A stretch of DNA of 5,870 bases from Adhaeribacter sp. (GCA_028288395.1 JAQBNV010000019.1:1-5870); one strand, 5' to 3'; shown: positions 1-5,870, numbered from the stretch's first letter. Numbers and translations are program-made. Notes: generated from the letters alone by a model not told the origin.

Positions 1-60
1 CTTTTTTTTCCGCAAGGCATAATTTGAATGTTTTTATGTTAAAAAATTATTTTCTTTTGC

Positions 61-77
61 GCCGGCTTAAAGCCAGC
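61..77 (-). terminator. Possible terminator hairpin after the TPR gene
   Basis: Five bases past the TPR stop codon, the minus-strand transcript can form a seven-pair stem (GCUGGCU / AGCCGGC, including one U-G wobble) with a UUA loop. An A-rich stretch and then a run of T follow some 15 bases later rather than directly, so it is not a textbook intrinsic terminator. Its position right behind the gene supports a role in termination or 3'-end protection. The rest of bases 1-60 is AT-rich, and I see no gene in it. Confidence 0.4.
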
Positions 78-82
78 CATTA

Positions 83-931
83 TTATTTCAATTTCTCGAG
101 TTCGGTATCGATAGAAGCCTGATATTCCGGATTGTTGTCCAGTTTTTTAGCATTCGTAAATACTTGCCGGGCTTCGTCTTTCTTTCCGGTTTCGGCCAAA
201 GACACAGCCAGGTAAAAATTACCCTGAATATGCTTCGGATTTACTTCTATCAGGTGCCGGAACCGCTCTACAGCTTTATCGTACTGCCCCGACTGGATAG
301 ACAAAACCCCCAGGTTAAACAAGGCTTTTTCATTGTTAGGATTGGCCGTAATTACCTCTCTCAACAACTGAACGCCTTGCATCGGTTGTCCGCCGGCCGC
401 TATATACGTCATGGCCAGGTTGGTTTTGGCATCCAGGTTGGCCGGGTTATTCTGCAGCACCTTGTTGTATAAATCGCGGGCTTTTTCGCCTAACAGCTTG
501 GTTCGTTCTTCGGTAGCAGCAAAGCTAAAGGCTTCAAAATATTGATCAGCCGCTTTCTGGTAAGTCTTTTCACCAGGACGAGCGGCAGCTACCTGTTCGT
601 AATAATAACCGGCACTGTCAAACTTGGCTACCGCGGTATACTGAACAGCAATCTGTTCGGCCAGCTTTGTCCGATCCGGGCCGGCACCAGTCTTCCGGTA
701 ATCGGCCAGCAAGCTTTTCAACTTGCTAAGTGCCTCCGGACTGGCTTTGGTATGCGCCGCCGAAGCTTCGCTGCCATCACTTTCGTGCAGATGTCCGGTG
801 TGATCCTCTTCATCAGCCGCACCGCCAGCCGGTTTATCGCGGTTAGCAGCACTCGTAGCGCCCGACAAGGCCGCTCCTGTTTCTTTATTTATAATTACTT
901 TAGGTAAAGAAAACAGCACCACCAGAAGCAC
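83..931 (-). CDS. Membrane-anchored tetratricopeptide repeat (TPR) protein
   Basis: The protein has an N-terminal hydrophobic segment, then a low-complexity, probably disordered linker rich in Ala, Gly, Asp, Glu and His (about residues 14-65), then helical repeats to the C-terminus. TPR-like units can be seen at about 121-163, 164-200, 201-232 and 234-267, with signatures such as ALFNLGVLSIQSGQYDKAVERF and NFYLAVSLAETGKKDEA. TPRs bind partner proteins; the anchor suggests it works at the inner membrane, facing the periplasm, but no specific partner or reaction can be read from sequence. The GTG at 929-931 is the first standard start, yet it leaves only about eleven residues of the membrane segment. 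The frame stays open upstream for 17 more codons (KLLKTLRIQILVVVAAI) back to a TGA at 983-985, with no ATG, GTG or TTG; the real start may be CTG at 974-976, giving 297 residues. It lies downstream of the HU gene on the same strand. Family call is firm, start is not. Confidence 0.85.
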   Translation of the reverse strand: MLLVVLFSLPKVIINKETGAALSGATSAANRDKPAGGAADEEDHTGHLHESDGSEASAAHTKASPEALSKLKSLLADYRKTGAGPDRTKLAEQIAVQYTAVAKFDSAGYYYEQVAAARPGEKTYQKAADQYFEAFSFAATEERTKLLGEKARDLYNKVLQNNPANLDAKTNLAMTYIAAGGQPMQGVQLLREVITANPNNEKALFNLGVLSIQSGQYDKAVERFRHLIEVNPKHIQGNFYLAVSLAETGKKDEARQVFTNAKKLDNNPEYQASIDTELEKLK

Positions 932-1016
932 AATGGCGGCAACAACAACCAGTATTTGAATTCGGAGAGTTTTCAGAAGCTTTCAGGATAATTATTTTAC
1001 AGTACTTTTAAGACCG

Positions 1017-1024
1017 CAAAGATA
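1017..1024 (-). promoter_or_regulatory. Candidate -7 box for the TPR gene
   Basis: The minus strand reads TATCTTTG, a perfect match to the Bacteroidota -7 consensus TAnnTTTG, eight bases past the HU stop and about 40 bases before the likely TPR start. No convincing TTTG box is found 19-20 bases upstream, so the promoter may be weak or the match accidental. If real, the TPR gene can be transcribed separately from HU. Confidence 0.35.
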
Positions 1025-1031
1025 GCAAAAG

Positions 1032-1337
1032 TTAAGATACTACTTCGGATTTTATCTTCTTGCTGTTTTTGATTTTCTGAACAAAAGACTTAGAAGGTTT
1101 AAAACTCGGAACGAAGTGTTCTTCTATAATAATGGAGGTATTTTTTGAAATATTGCGGGCTACTTTTTTAGCACGTTTCTTATTTATGAAACTGCCAAAA
1201 CCTCTCACGTAAATATTATTTCCGTTAGTCATAGAGTCTTTAACCACTTTAAAAAAGGCTTCTACTGTCGCCTGCACATCGGCCTTTTCAATTCCTGTTT
1301 TGTCCGCAATTTCCGATATTACTTCTGCTTTAGTCAC
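1032..1337 (-). CDS. HU/IHF-family DNA-binding protein
   Basis: A small basic protein of 101 residues that bends and compacts DNA as a dimer in the nucleoid. The helical N-terminal half is followed by the family hallmark VRGFGSF (44-50) and a basic beta-arm starting at about KKRAKKVARN (53-62), then VPSFKPSKSF (76-85). The usual arm motif RNPxTG of E. coli HU is replaced by RNISKNT, so the intercalating proline is absent; this is common, as far as I know, in Bacteroidota HU-like proteins. Length exceeds the roughly 90 residues of classical HU by a short Lys/Ser-rich tail (KNSKKIKSEVVS). The start is GTG at 1335-1337, supported by the conserved opening MTKAEVISEIA and by a TGA in frame five codons upstream. 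It is transcribed divergently from mutY and has a likely promoter at 1427-1457. Whether it should be called hup cannot be settled, because Bacteroidota often carry several paralogues. Confidence 0.93.
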   Translation of the reverse strand: MTKAEVISEIADKTGIEKADVQATVEAFFKVVKDSMTNGNNIYVRGFGSFINKKRAKKVARNISKNTSIIIEEHFVPSFKPSKSFVQKIKNSKKIKSEVVS

Positions 1338-1391
1338 TTTAATGTATCAGTTAAATAGGTTAATATAAAAATTTACTCTCCGTTTTAAGAT

Positions 1392-1412
1392 GCTAACAAA
1401 TTGTTTATTAGC
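1392..1412 (-). other. Hairpin in the HU mRNA leader
   Basis: The minus-strand RNA can fold into a nine-pair stem closed by the loop CAA, with arms GCUAAUAAA and UUUGUUAGC; all pairs are Watson-Crick except one U-G. It lies about ten bases downstream of the predicted HU transcription start and 55 bases before the GTG. As DNA it is an imperfect palindrome (GCTAA ... TTAGC). It may stabilise the mRNA 5' end or serve as a regulatory site; function is inferred from position only. Confidence 0.4.
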
Positions 1413-1426
1413 TTTAAACGGGGGCA

Positions 1427-1457
1427 CAAAGGTAACTTCAATTCTGAAGAACTAAAA
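1427..1457 (-). promoter_or_regulatory. Predicted HU promoter
   Basis: On the minus strand the box TACCTTTG (1427-1434) matches the Bacteroidota -7 consensus TAnnTTTG exactly. Nineteen bases upstream is TTTT (1454-1457), within a run of five T, as a one-mismatch version of the -33 box TTTG. Transcription would start near 1421-1423, leaving a leader of about 85 bases before the HU start. The spacer holds a perfect five-base inverted repeat, CTTCA-n4-TGAAG (1436-1449). Confidence 0.5.
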
Positions 1458-1536
1458 ACTATTTAATTAAAAAAATGCCTGGGCCCTTACTTTATTCATT
1501 AATAGCCCGGTAAATTATACTTTTCAAATATATAGC

Positions 1537-2616
1537 ATGAATTCTCCGGAACCCGCTTTTTTCGCTTCGGCACTTATTAACTGGTATGAAAAACACAAAC
1601 GCTCGTTGCCCTGGCGCGATACCCGGGACCCTTATGCCATCTGGCTTTCGGAAATAATTTTGCAGCAAACCCGTGTAAATCAGGGCTTACCCTATTATTT
1701 AACCTTTACCAGCCACTATCCAACTGTAAAAGATTTGGCCGATGCCCCCGCTGATGAAGTCCTGCGGCACTGGCAAGGTTTGGGCTATTATTCGCGGGCC
1801 CGCAACCTGCATCAGACTGCCAAATATATTTCTTACGAACTAGATGGTATCTTTCCCAATAACTATGCCGGTCTGCTAAAATTAAAAGGAATTGGGCCAT
1901 ATACGGCAGCGGCAATTGCTTCATTTGCTTTTAAAGAACCGGTGGCCGTATTGGATGGTAACGTATTCCGGGTACTGGCCCGGGTATATGGCATAACCGA
2001 AGACATTGCTTCTCCGGCCGGCAAAAAAGCTTTTCAGTTGCTTGCCGATTCGCTAATCTGTGGCACCCAACCCGATACATACAACCAGGCTATTATGGAG
2101 TTTGGTGCTATCCAATGCACCCCGGTCATGCCCGATTGTCTGTTTTGCCCTTTGCAGCAAACCTGCTTCGCCTTCCGGAATGGGCTGGTACAGGAATTAC
2201 CTCATAAGGCTAAGGCCAAGGTTGGGCGCGAGCGCTATTTTCATTACCTGGTGCTACAGTGGCAAGGCCAGTATTACCTCCGCAAACGTACCCAAACCGA
2301 TATATGGCAGGGTCTTTACGATTTTTACCTGCACGAGACCGATGGCCCGGTACTGCCGGAGGACATACTGATGCAAGAATTACAACTACTCGTACCCCAG
2401 GAACCCTTACCAAGGGTTAAAGCAGTTTCGGAAAGCTATAAACATGTACTTACCCACCAGAAAATATACGCCAGATTTTATCTTATCCGCCTTCATTCCC
2501 GTTTAAGGAAAGAAATTGCAGAAAGTACCGGTTTGAACCTTTTTTCAGTATCCGAAATAGAGCAATTACCCAAAGCAATCATGATTGATCGGTATTTGAA
2601 AACTTCTGTTTTTTGA
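1537..2616 (+). CDS. mutY: A/G-specific adenine DNA glycosylase MutY
   Basis: MutY removes adenine mispaired with 8-oxoguanine or G during base excision repair. The 359-residue protein has the full domain set. The N-terminal catalytic domain carries SEIILQQTRV (38-47) with the catalytic Glu39, and GLGYYSRARN (81-90). The helix-hairpin-helix LKGIGPYTAAAI (116-127) is followed by VLDGNVFRV (138-146) with the catalytic Asp140. The iron-sulfur loop has four cysteines at 194, 201, 204 and 210 in the family spacing C-x6-C-x2-C-x5-C. From about 230 onward comes the NUDIX-like domain that recognises 8-oxoG, including YKHVLTH (301-307), equivalent to the FSH region. All key residues are present, so it should be active. 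The ATG gives the normal family N-terminus. It is divergent from HU, and a weak -7-like TACTTTTC at 1518-1525 would give an almost leaderless mRNA. ssb follows after 41 bases. Confidence 0.97.
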   Translation: MNSPEPAFFASALINWYEKHKRSLPWRDTRDPYAIWLSEIILQQTRVNQGLPYYLTFTSHYPTVKDLADAPADEVLRHWQGLGYYSRARNLHQTAKYISYELDGIFPNNYAGLLKLKGIGPYTAAAIASFAFKEPVAVLDGNVFRVLARVYGITEDIASPAGKKAFQLLADSLICGTQPDTYNQAIMEFGAIQCTPVMPDCLFCPLQQTCFAFRNGLVQELPHKAKAKVGRERYFHYLVLQWQGQYYLRKRTQTDIWQGLYDFYLHETDGPVLPEDILMQELQLLVPQEPLPRVKAVSESYKHVLTHQKIYARFYLIRLHSRLRKEIAESTGLNLFSVSEIEQLPKAIMIDRYLKTSVF

Positions 2617-2625
2617 TTATATTTA
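2595..2625 (+). promoter_or_regulatory. Predicted ssb promoter inside the end of mutY
   Basis: TTTG at 2595-2598 is followed after exactly 19 bases by TATATTTA (2618-2625), which fits the Bacteroidota pattern TTTG-N19-20-TAnnTTTG except for the final base. Transcription would begin near 2630, about 28 bases before the ssb ATG. The -33 box lies within the last codons of mutY, so ssb and the downstream gld genes could be transcribed independently of mutY. Confidence 0.5.
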
Positions 2626-2657
2626 CATTTAAGTATAACCTAATAAAACTTAAATAA

Positions 2658-3122
2658 ATGGCGAGTATAAACAGAGTAATATTGGTAGGCAATTTAGGAA
2701 AAGACCCGGAAATCCGTCATACTGAAGGAGGTGTACCGGTGGCTCGCTTTTCGGTTGCCACTTCCGAAACCTACAAGGATAAAACCGGCAACAAAGTAGA
2801 TCGGACAGAGTGGCATAATATTGTAGCCTGGCGCGGCCTGGCCGAAGTAGCCGAAAAATATATGAAAAAAGGCCAGTCGGTTTATATAGAAGGGAAAATA
2901 CGCACCAATAATTACCAGGATAAGGAAGGCATTCAACGGAGTAGCATTGAGATTGTAGCGGACAACATGACCATGCTGAGCCGGGGCGATGGAAGTAGCA
3001 GTAACCAGAATGCCCAGGGGAATAATTCGCAGGAGAGCAACGCTAACGCAGGGAGCAGCCAAACGGCCAAACCAGCGATGAGCGCCACTTACGAAAACGA
3101 GCCGGATGACCTGCCGTTTTAA
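2658..3122 (+). CDS. ssb: Single-stranded DNA-binding protein SSB
   Basis: SSB coats single-stranded DNA as a tetramer during replication, recombination and repair, and recruits partners through its C-terminal tip. The OB-fold domain covers about residues 1-107, opening with INRVILVGNLGKDPEIR, and continues through ARFSVATSETYKDKTG, TEWHNIVAW (50-58) and KGQSVYIEGKIRTNNYQD (71-88). A flexible Ser/Asn/Gln/Gly-rich linker spans about 108-142, and the acidic protein-binding tip ends in DDLPF (150-154), the canonical form. At 154 residues the length is normal. The ATG is preceded by an A/T-rich leader without a clear Shine-Dalgarno, as is usual in Bacteroidota. RecG, encoded further along this strand, is a known partner of the SSB tail in E. 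coli. gldE begins 26 bases after the stop, suggesting a shared transcript. Confidence 0.97.
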   Translation: MASINRVILVGNLGKDPEIRHTEGGVPVARFSVATSETYKDKTGNKVDRTEWHNIVAWRGLAEVAEKYMKKGQSVYIEGKIRTNNYQDKEGIQRSSIEIVADNMTMLSRGDGSSSNQNAQGNNSQESNANAGSSQTAKPAMSATYENEPDDLPF

Positions 3123-3148
3123 AATATTTTCGGACTAACTTTTTAAAT

Positions 3149-4222
3149 TTGGAAAACATAAATGGCGGCGAACCTCCGGGTAATTATATTTACCTGGTCT
3201 CTGCCTTATTCTCCTCTTTCAGTCTGGATTATGCCCTGGAGGCAGTTGGCATAATCTTACTATTGTTGCTTTCGGCGTTGGTTTCCGGCGCCGAAACAGC
3301 ATTCTTCTCGCTTTCGGAAGCCGAACTAGCAACTTGCCGGCAGCATCCGCAGCGATCTTACCAACGCATATTACTTTTATTGCAGCACCCGCGCCGTCTG
3401 CTTACCTCCATGCTGGTAATAGACAATATTATTAATGTGGCGTTGGTCATGATTATTTTAAACCTGACGCTTCAGCTATCCGGACCTCACCTGAGTTTCC
3501 CGCTGGTGCTTACCATTGCGGTGGGGCTTACCATAATTATTTCCTTTTTTGGCGAAGTATTACCTAAAATTCGCGCCACCCAAAACCGGCTCACCACGGC
3601 TTCCCGGATGGCGGGCTTCCTGCACCTGGCTGATAAAATATTAGCGCCTATTTCGGTGTTACTTTTAGGGATAAGCGCTATGATCGAGCGGAATGTGCGG
3701 GCCAAATCGGGTTCGGTGCAACTTGATGAACTGCAAAACGCAATTGATGCCACTTTAACCACCGAAAACCAGGAAGAAAAGGAAATACTAAAAGGTATTG
3801 TTAACTTTAGCACCACAACCGTAAAGCAGGTAATGCGCTCGCGGGTAGACGTGATTGCTTTTGAAATCACCACTTCCTTTACCGATTTATTACCCCTGAT
3901 TAACCAGTGGGGTTACTCCCGGGTGCCGGTTTACGCAGATACGGTAGATAAGATAGAAGGCATTCTTTATATAAAAGATTTGCTGCAACACCTCGACGCC
4001 GGTCCGGACTTTTCCTGGCAGGGCATGCTGCGGCCACCTTACTTTGTGCCCGAAAGCAAAAAAATTGACGACCTGTTGCGGGAGTTCCAGGAAATGCATG
4101 TACACATGGCAATTGTGGTAGATGAGTATGGCGGTACGGCCGGATTGCTTACCTTTGAAGATATTGTGGAAGAAATAGTAGGCGAAATAAACGATGAATT
4201 TGATGAGGAGGCAGAAGTATAA
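3149..4222 (+). CDS. gldE: GldE, CNNM/CBS membrane protein, truncated by in-frame TAA
   Basis: GldE is a CorC/HlyC-like inner-membrane protein associated with Bacteroidota gliding. After a short N-terminus come the CNNM (DUF21) region (about 30-200) with hydrophobic segments near 31-47, 88-109 and 117-134 and the motifs SALVSGAETAFFSLSEAEL (42-60) and ISFFGEVLPK (131-140). Then a CBS pair (about 225-350) begins near VKQVMRSRVDVIA and ends in the hallmark VVDEYGGTAGLLTFEDIVEE (323-342). Translation stops at TAA 4220-4222 after 357 residues, just before the C-terminal transporter-associated domain, which is still encoded in the same frame at 4223-4483; the intact protein would be 445 residues. 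The start is TTG at 3149: there is no ATG in frame before residue 88, and the preceding frame runs back into ssb. It is probably cotranscribed with ssb and gldD. Identity as GldE rests on domains plus the adjoining gldD. The stop could be a true mutation or a base error. Confidence 0.9.
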   Translation: MENINGGEPPGNYIYLVSALFSSFSLDYALEAVGIILLLLLSALVSGAETAFFSLSEAELATCRQHPQRSYQRILLLLQHPRRLLTSMLVIDNIINVALVMIILNLTLQLSGPHLSFPLVLTIAVGLTIIISFFGEVLPKIRATQNRLTTASRMAGFLHLADKILAPISVLLLGISAMIERNVRAKSGSVQLDELQNAIDATLTTENQEEKEILKGIVNFSTTTVKQVMRSRVDVIAFEITTSFTDLLPLINQWGYSRVPVYADTVDKIEGILYIKDLLQHLDAGPDFSWQGMLRPPYFVPESKKIDDLLREFQEMHVHMAIVVDEYGGTAGLLTFEDIVEEIVGEINDEFDEEAEV

Positions 4223-4486
4223 TATACCCAACTCGATGAAAACACCTTTATTTTTGAAGGTCAGACTTCGCTAAATGAATTTTGCAAGGTAACTGGTATA
4301 GAGCCGGAAATATTAGAACCGGTCCGGAAAAACAACGAATCGGTGGGCGGGCTCATGCTCGAATTATTTTCTAAAATCCCGCTGGAAGGCGAAGAAATTC
4401 AGTTAGATACGTGTAAATTTATTATCCAGTCCGCGGACAACAAAAGAGTAAAGCAGGTTAAAGTGTATGTGGGGGTTACCAAGTAG
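4223..4486 (+). pseudogene. gldE: Detached C-terminal domain of GldE (CorC/HlyC-type)
   Basis: These 87 codons continue the gldE frame directly after the TAA and end at TAG 4484-4486. They read YTQLDENTFIFEGQTSLNEF, then ESVGGLMLELFSKIPLEGE, CKFIIQSAD and RVKQVKVYV, the usual plan of the domain that closes CorC/HlyC and GldE proteins. No frame change is needed to rejoin it with the upstream part; changing one base of the TAA to CAA, AAA or GAA would restore the gene. The only ATG in frame (4355-4357) lies inside a conserved strand, so separate translation of a useful domain is unlikely. The preserved codons and lack of further lesions indicate a very recent mutation or a sequence error. Confidence 0.85.
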
Positions 4487-5090
4487 CATTTCAAAAGTAA
4501 AAATTTCTAAAAGTATTATTTGGCTGCTGGCCTTCGCCTGCTTAAATATGCTGGCGGCCTGCGGCCGCGAAGATTATACGCCCAAACCCAAAGGTTATAA
4601 CCGCATAGATTTACCGTCGGCAAAATACCAGCCTTTAGCGCAGCAGCATCCTTATTGGTTTGAGTACTCGGCTTACGCCAGCATTTTGCGCGACTCGTCG
4701 CGGACTGCCATGCCTCACTGGATAAATATTAACTACCCGCAGTTTAAAGCCAACGTACAGCTCACTTACTTGCCGGTAAACCACGATCGCAAAGTATTGA
4801 ATAATTTACTAGAGGACGCCCGCACCCTAACCATTAAGCATCAGGTAAAGGCCGAATCTATTGAGGGTGCCATTATTAAAACCCCCAATGGCATGAATGT
4901 GAACGTAGCTGAGTTAGCCGGAGAGGTTCCTACCCAATTCCAGTTTTACGTTACCGACAGTACGAAACATTTCTTCCGGGGTGCGCTCTATTTCCAGACG
5001 GCTACTGCCAACGATTCCCTGGCCCCGATTATCAATTATATCAAAAAAGATATGGTACACCTCCTTAATACCCTAAAATGGACGGAGTAA
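4467..5090 (+). CDS. gldD: Gliding motility lipoprotein GldD
   Basis: GldD is a lipoprotein required for gliding in Flavobacterium johnsoniae, where Gld proteins are linked to the type IX secretion machinery. The 207-residue product has a basic N-terminus, a hydrophobic stretch (about 17-31) and a lipobox LAAC with the lipidated cysteine at 32, so the mature protein is anchored on the periplasmic side of a membrane. The body shows GYNRIDLP (43-50), PYWFEYSAYASI, HWININYPQF, VQLTYLP and FFRGALYFQ, which I recognise as the GldD family. The ATG at 4467 overlaps the end of the gldE frame by 20 bases; it is the only ATG giving a complete signal peptide, although it adds about ten residues before the basic part. 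The overlap points to translational coupling to gldE, which the premature gldE stop would disturb. Gliding itself is not certain, since non-gliding relatives also keep gldD. Confidence 0.93.
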   Translation: MWGLPSSISKVKISKSIIWLLAFACLNMLAACGREDYTPKPKGYNRIDLPSAKYQPLAQQHPYWFEYSAYASILRDSSRTAMPHWININYPQFKANVQLTYLPVNHDRKVLNNLLEDARTLTIKHQVKAESIEGAIIKTPNGMNVNVAELAGEVPTQFQFYVTDSTKHFFRGALYFQTATANDSLAPIINYIKKDMVHLLNTLKWTE

Positions 5091-5102
5091 TCAAATTAAT
5101 GA

Positions 5103-5240
5103 TGAATTACAAATTATGAATTGAGTAAAATAGATCGGGAACTTTGCTGCTGTTGATTTTCTCTTTTTACTTTAAAAAACCATTAAAATCTTCTCTCTTA
5201 CAAATCAATGAACAGTATCAAATTCATAACTTTTAATTTA
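5103..5240. repeat. Imperfect terminal inverted repeat in the gldD-recG gap
   Basis: The 20-base arms 5103-5122 and 5221-5240 are inverted copies of each other with 17 of 20 positions matching, including TTATGAATT / AATTCATAA without mismatch. They bound a 138-base AT-rich unit that fills most of the 161-base intergenic region. The left arm also contains ATGAATT twice, 14 bases apart, and a second inverted pair, TTGATTT (5153-5159) and AAATCAA (5202-5208), lies inside. This may be a small non-autonomous intergenic repeat (MITE-like), or a low-complexity coincidence; no target-site duplication is evident. It holds no coding sequence that I can support. Confidence 0.4.
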
Positions 5241-5251
5241 TAATCTTATAA

Positions 5252-5870
5252 GTGTCTGGTTTTTTTAATACTAAAATTGAGTTTCTGAAAAGTATCGGGG
5301 CCCAGCGGGCCGTATTGCTGCAGCAGGAACTTAATATTTTTACTTATGGCGATTTAATCCAGCACTATCCCTTCCGTTATTTAGATCGCACGCAGTTTTA
5401 CCAGATTGCCGAGCTGGATGGAGATTTACCTTTCATTCAGATAAAAGGCCGTATCCGCTCGAAAGAATTATTAGGCGAAGGCCGCAAGCAACGCCTTTCA
5501 GTCGTATTAACCGATGTTTCCGGCGAAATAGAACTCGTTTGGTTTAAGGGCGTAAAGTGGATGAATACCAGCCTGAAAACCGGCACCGAATATATCGTTT
5601 TTGGCAAGCCTACCATGTTTAACAACCGCTTAAACATGGCCCACCCCGAAATGGAAGAAGCCAGCGAGGTAAAACAGGACCAAAGCTATTTACAGCCCGT
5701 TTATTCTACTACCGAAAAATTAAAAAACCACCGCCTCGACAGCAAAGCGCTTTCTAAAATAATGGCAGAGCTGTTAAAAGCCGCGGCTCCTAATATTGCC
5801 GAAACCCTTACGCCAGACCTTATCGAGCAGTACCGGTTTTTATCTAAAAAAGAAGCCTTGTTGCAGATTC
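5252..5870 (+). CDS. recG: ATP-dependent DNA helicase RecG, N-terminal part
   Basis: RecG remodels stalled replication forks and Holliday junctions. Only the first 206 residues of a protein normally near 700 are present; the helicase motor domains lie beyond the window edge. Visible are the opening MSGFFNTKIEFLKSIGAQRA, LNIFTYGDLIQHYPFRYLDRT (27-47), and the OB-fold wedge domain (about 55-150) with IQIKGRIRSKE, GEIELVWFKGVKW (91-103) and YIVFGKPTMFNNRLNMAHPE, followed by the linker YLQPVYSTTEKLK (146-158), all typical of Bacteroidota RecG. The start is GTG at 5252-5254, forced by a TAA in frame immediately upstream (5249-5251). A -7-like TAACTTTT (5227-5234) overlaps the inverted repeat arm, but no TTTG box lies at the expected distance. 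The 161-base gap from gldD suggests a separate transcript. Confidence 0.93.
   Translation, partial: MSGFFNTKIEFLKSIGAQRAVLLQQELNIFTYGDLIQHYPFRYLDRTQFYQIAELDGDLPFIQIKGRIRSKELLGEGRKQRLSVVLTDVSGEIELVWFKGVKWMNTSLKTGTEYIVFGKPTMFNNRLNMAHPEMEEASEVKQDQSYLQPVYSTTEKLKNHRLDSKALSKIMAELLKAAAPNIAETLTPDLIEQYRFLSKKEALLQI

Noticed and set aside
164..907. Plus-strand open frames opposite the TPR gene (164-472 and 542-907)
   Set aside because: They mirror a clear TPR coding sequence and have no recognisable domains, so they are shadows.
1476..1510. GGGCCC-containing segment and CTGGGC/GCCCGG inverted pair upstream of mutY
   Set aside because: The arms are only six bases with a mismatch and there is no T-run; too weak for a terminator or operator call.
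3136..3143. TAACTTTT as a gldE promoter box
   Set aside because: It ends five bases before the TTG start and lacks a TTTG box at the right distance; cotranscription with ssb is more likely.
3487..3873. Open reading frame of 128 codons antisense to gldE
   Set aside because: It lies wholly opposite a conserved domain, has Ser/Thr/Ile-rich composition typical of a reverse-strand shadow, and shows no family motif.
4220..4240. Programmed readthrough or stop-codon recoding at the gldE TAA
   Set aside because: TAA is the least leaky stop, the following bases show no known readthrough context, and I see no supporting structure. Mutation or sequence error is simpler.
5437..5637. Minus-strand open frame opposite recG
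   Set aside because: It falls within the conserved RecG wedge domain and has no independent evidence.
1..5870. CRISPR array, tRNA, rRNA, insertion sequence or phage genes
   Set aside because: No spaced direct repeats, tRNA-like cloverleaf, rRNA segment, transposase or phage motif could be recognised on either strand.

Overview
The window looks like chromosomal core DNA of a Bacteroidota species, most likely Cytophagales and close to Hymenobacteraceae (Adhaeribacter/Pontibacter/Hymenobacter type). The reasons are recognisable gldE and gldD gliding genes, a Bacteroidota-type HU protein, promoter-like boxes of the Bacteroidota TTTG / TAnnTTTG kind, weak Shine-Dalgarno signals and moderate GC. 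The genus-level placement is inference from sequence style; no search was run.

Layout. On the minus strand, reading leftward from about 1430, lie an HU-family DNA-binding protein (1032-1337) and then a membrane-anchored TPR protein (83-931, probably starting upstream of 931). A small hairpin that may be a terminator follows the TPR gene at 61-77. A 199-base divergent intergenic region (1338-1536) carries the likely HU promoter, a palindrome in its spacer and a hairpin in the HU leader. On the plus strand come mutY (1537-2616), ssb (2658-3122), gldE (3149-4222, interrupted), gldD (4467-5090) and the 5' end of recG (5252 to the window edge). A 161-base AT-rich gap between gldD and recG carries an imperfect inverted repeat.

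The genes combine genome maintenance (HU, MutY, SSB, RecG) with the envelope/gliding proteins GldD and GldE. mutY-ssb-gldE-gldD is, to my knowledge, a recurring gene order in Bacteroidota. The spacing suggests that ssb, gldE and gldD are read together, with ssb also having its own promoter inside the end of mutY.

The most notable observation is an in-frame TAA at 4220-4222 in gldE. The same reading frame continues for 87 more codons that encode the expected C-terminal CorC/HlyC-type domain, ending at TAG 4484-4486, which overlaps the gldD start by 20 bases. This is either a real nonsense mutation, giving a GldE without its C-terminal domain, or a one-base sequence error. I see no CRISPR array, RNA gene, insertion sequence, phage gene or new multi-gene system here; apart from the gldE lesion and the intergenic repeat this is ordinary conserved chromosome.
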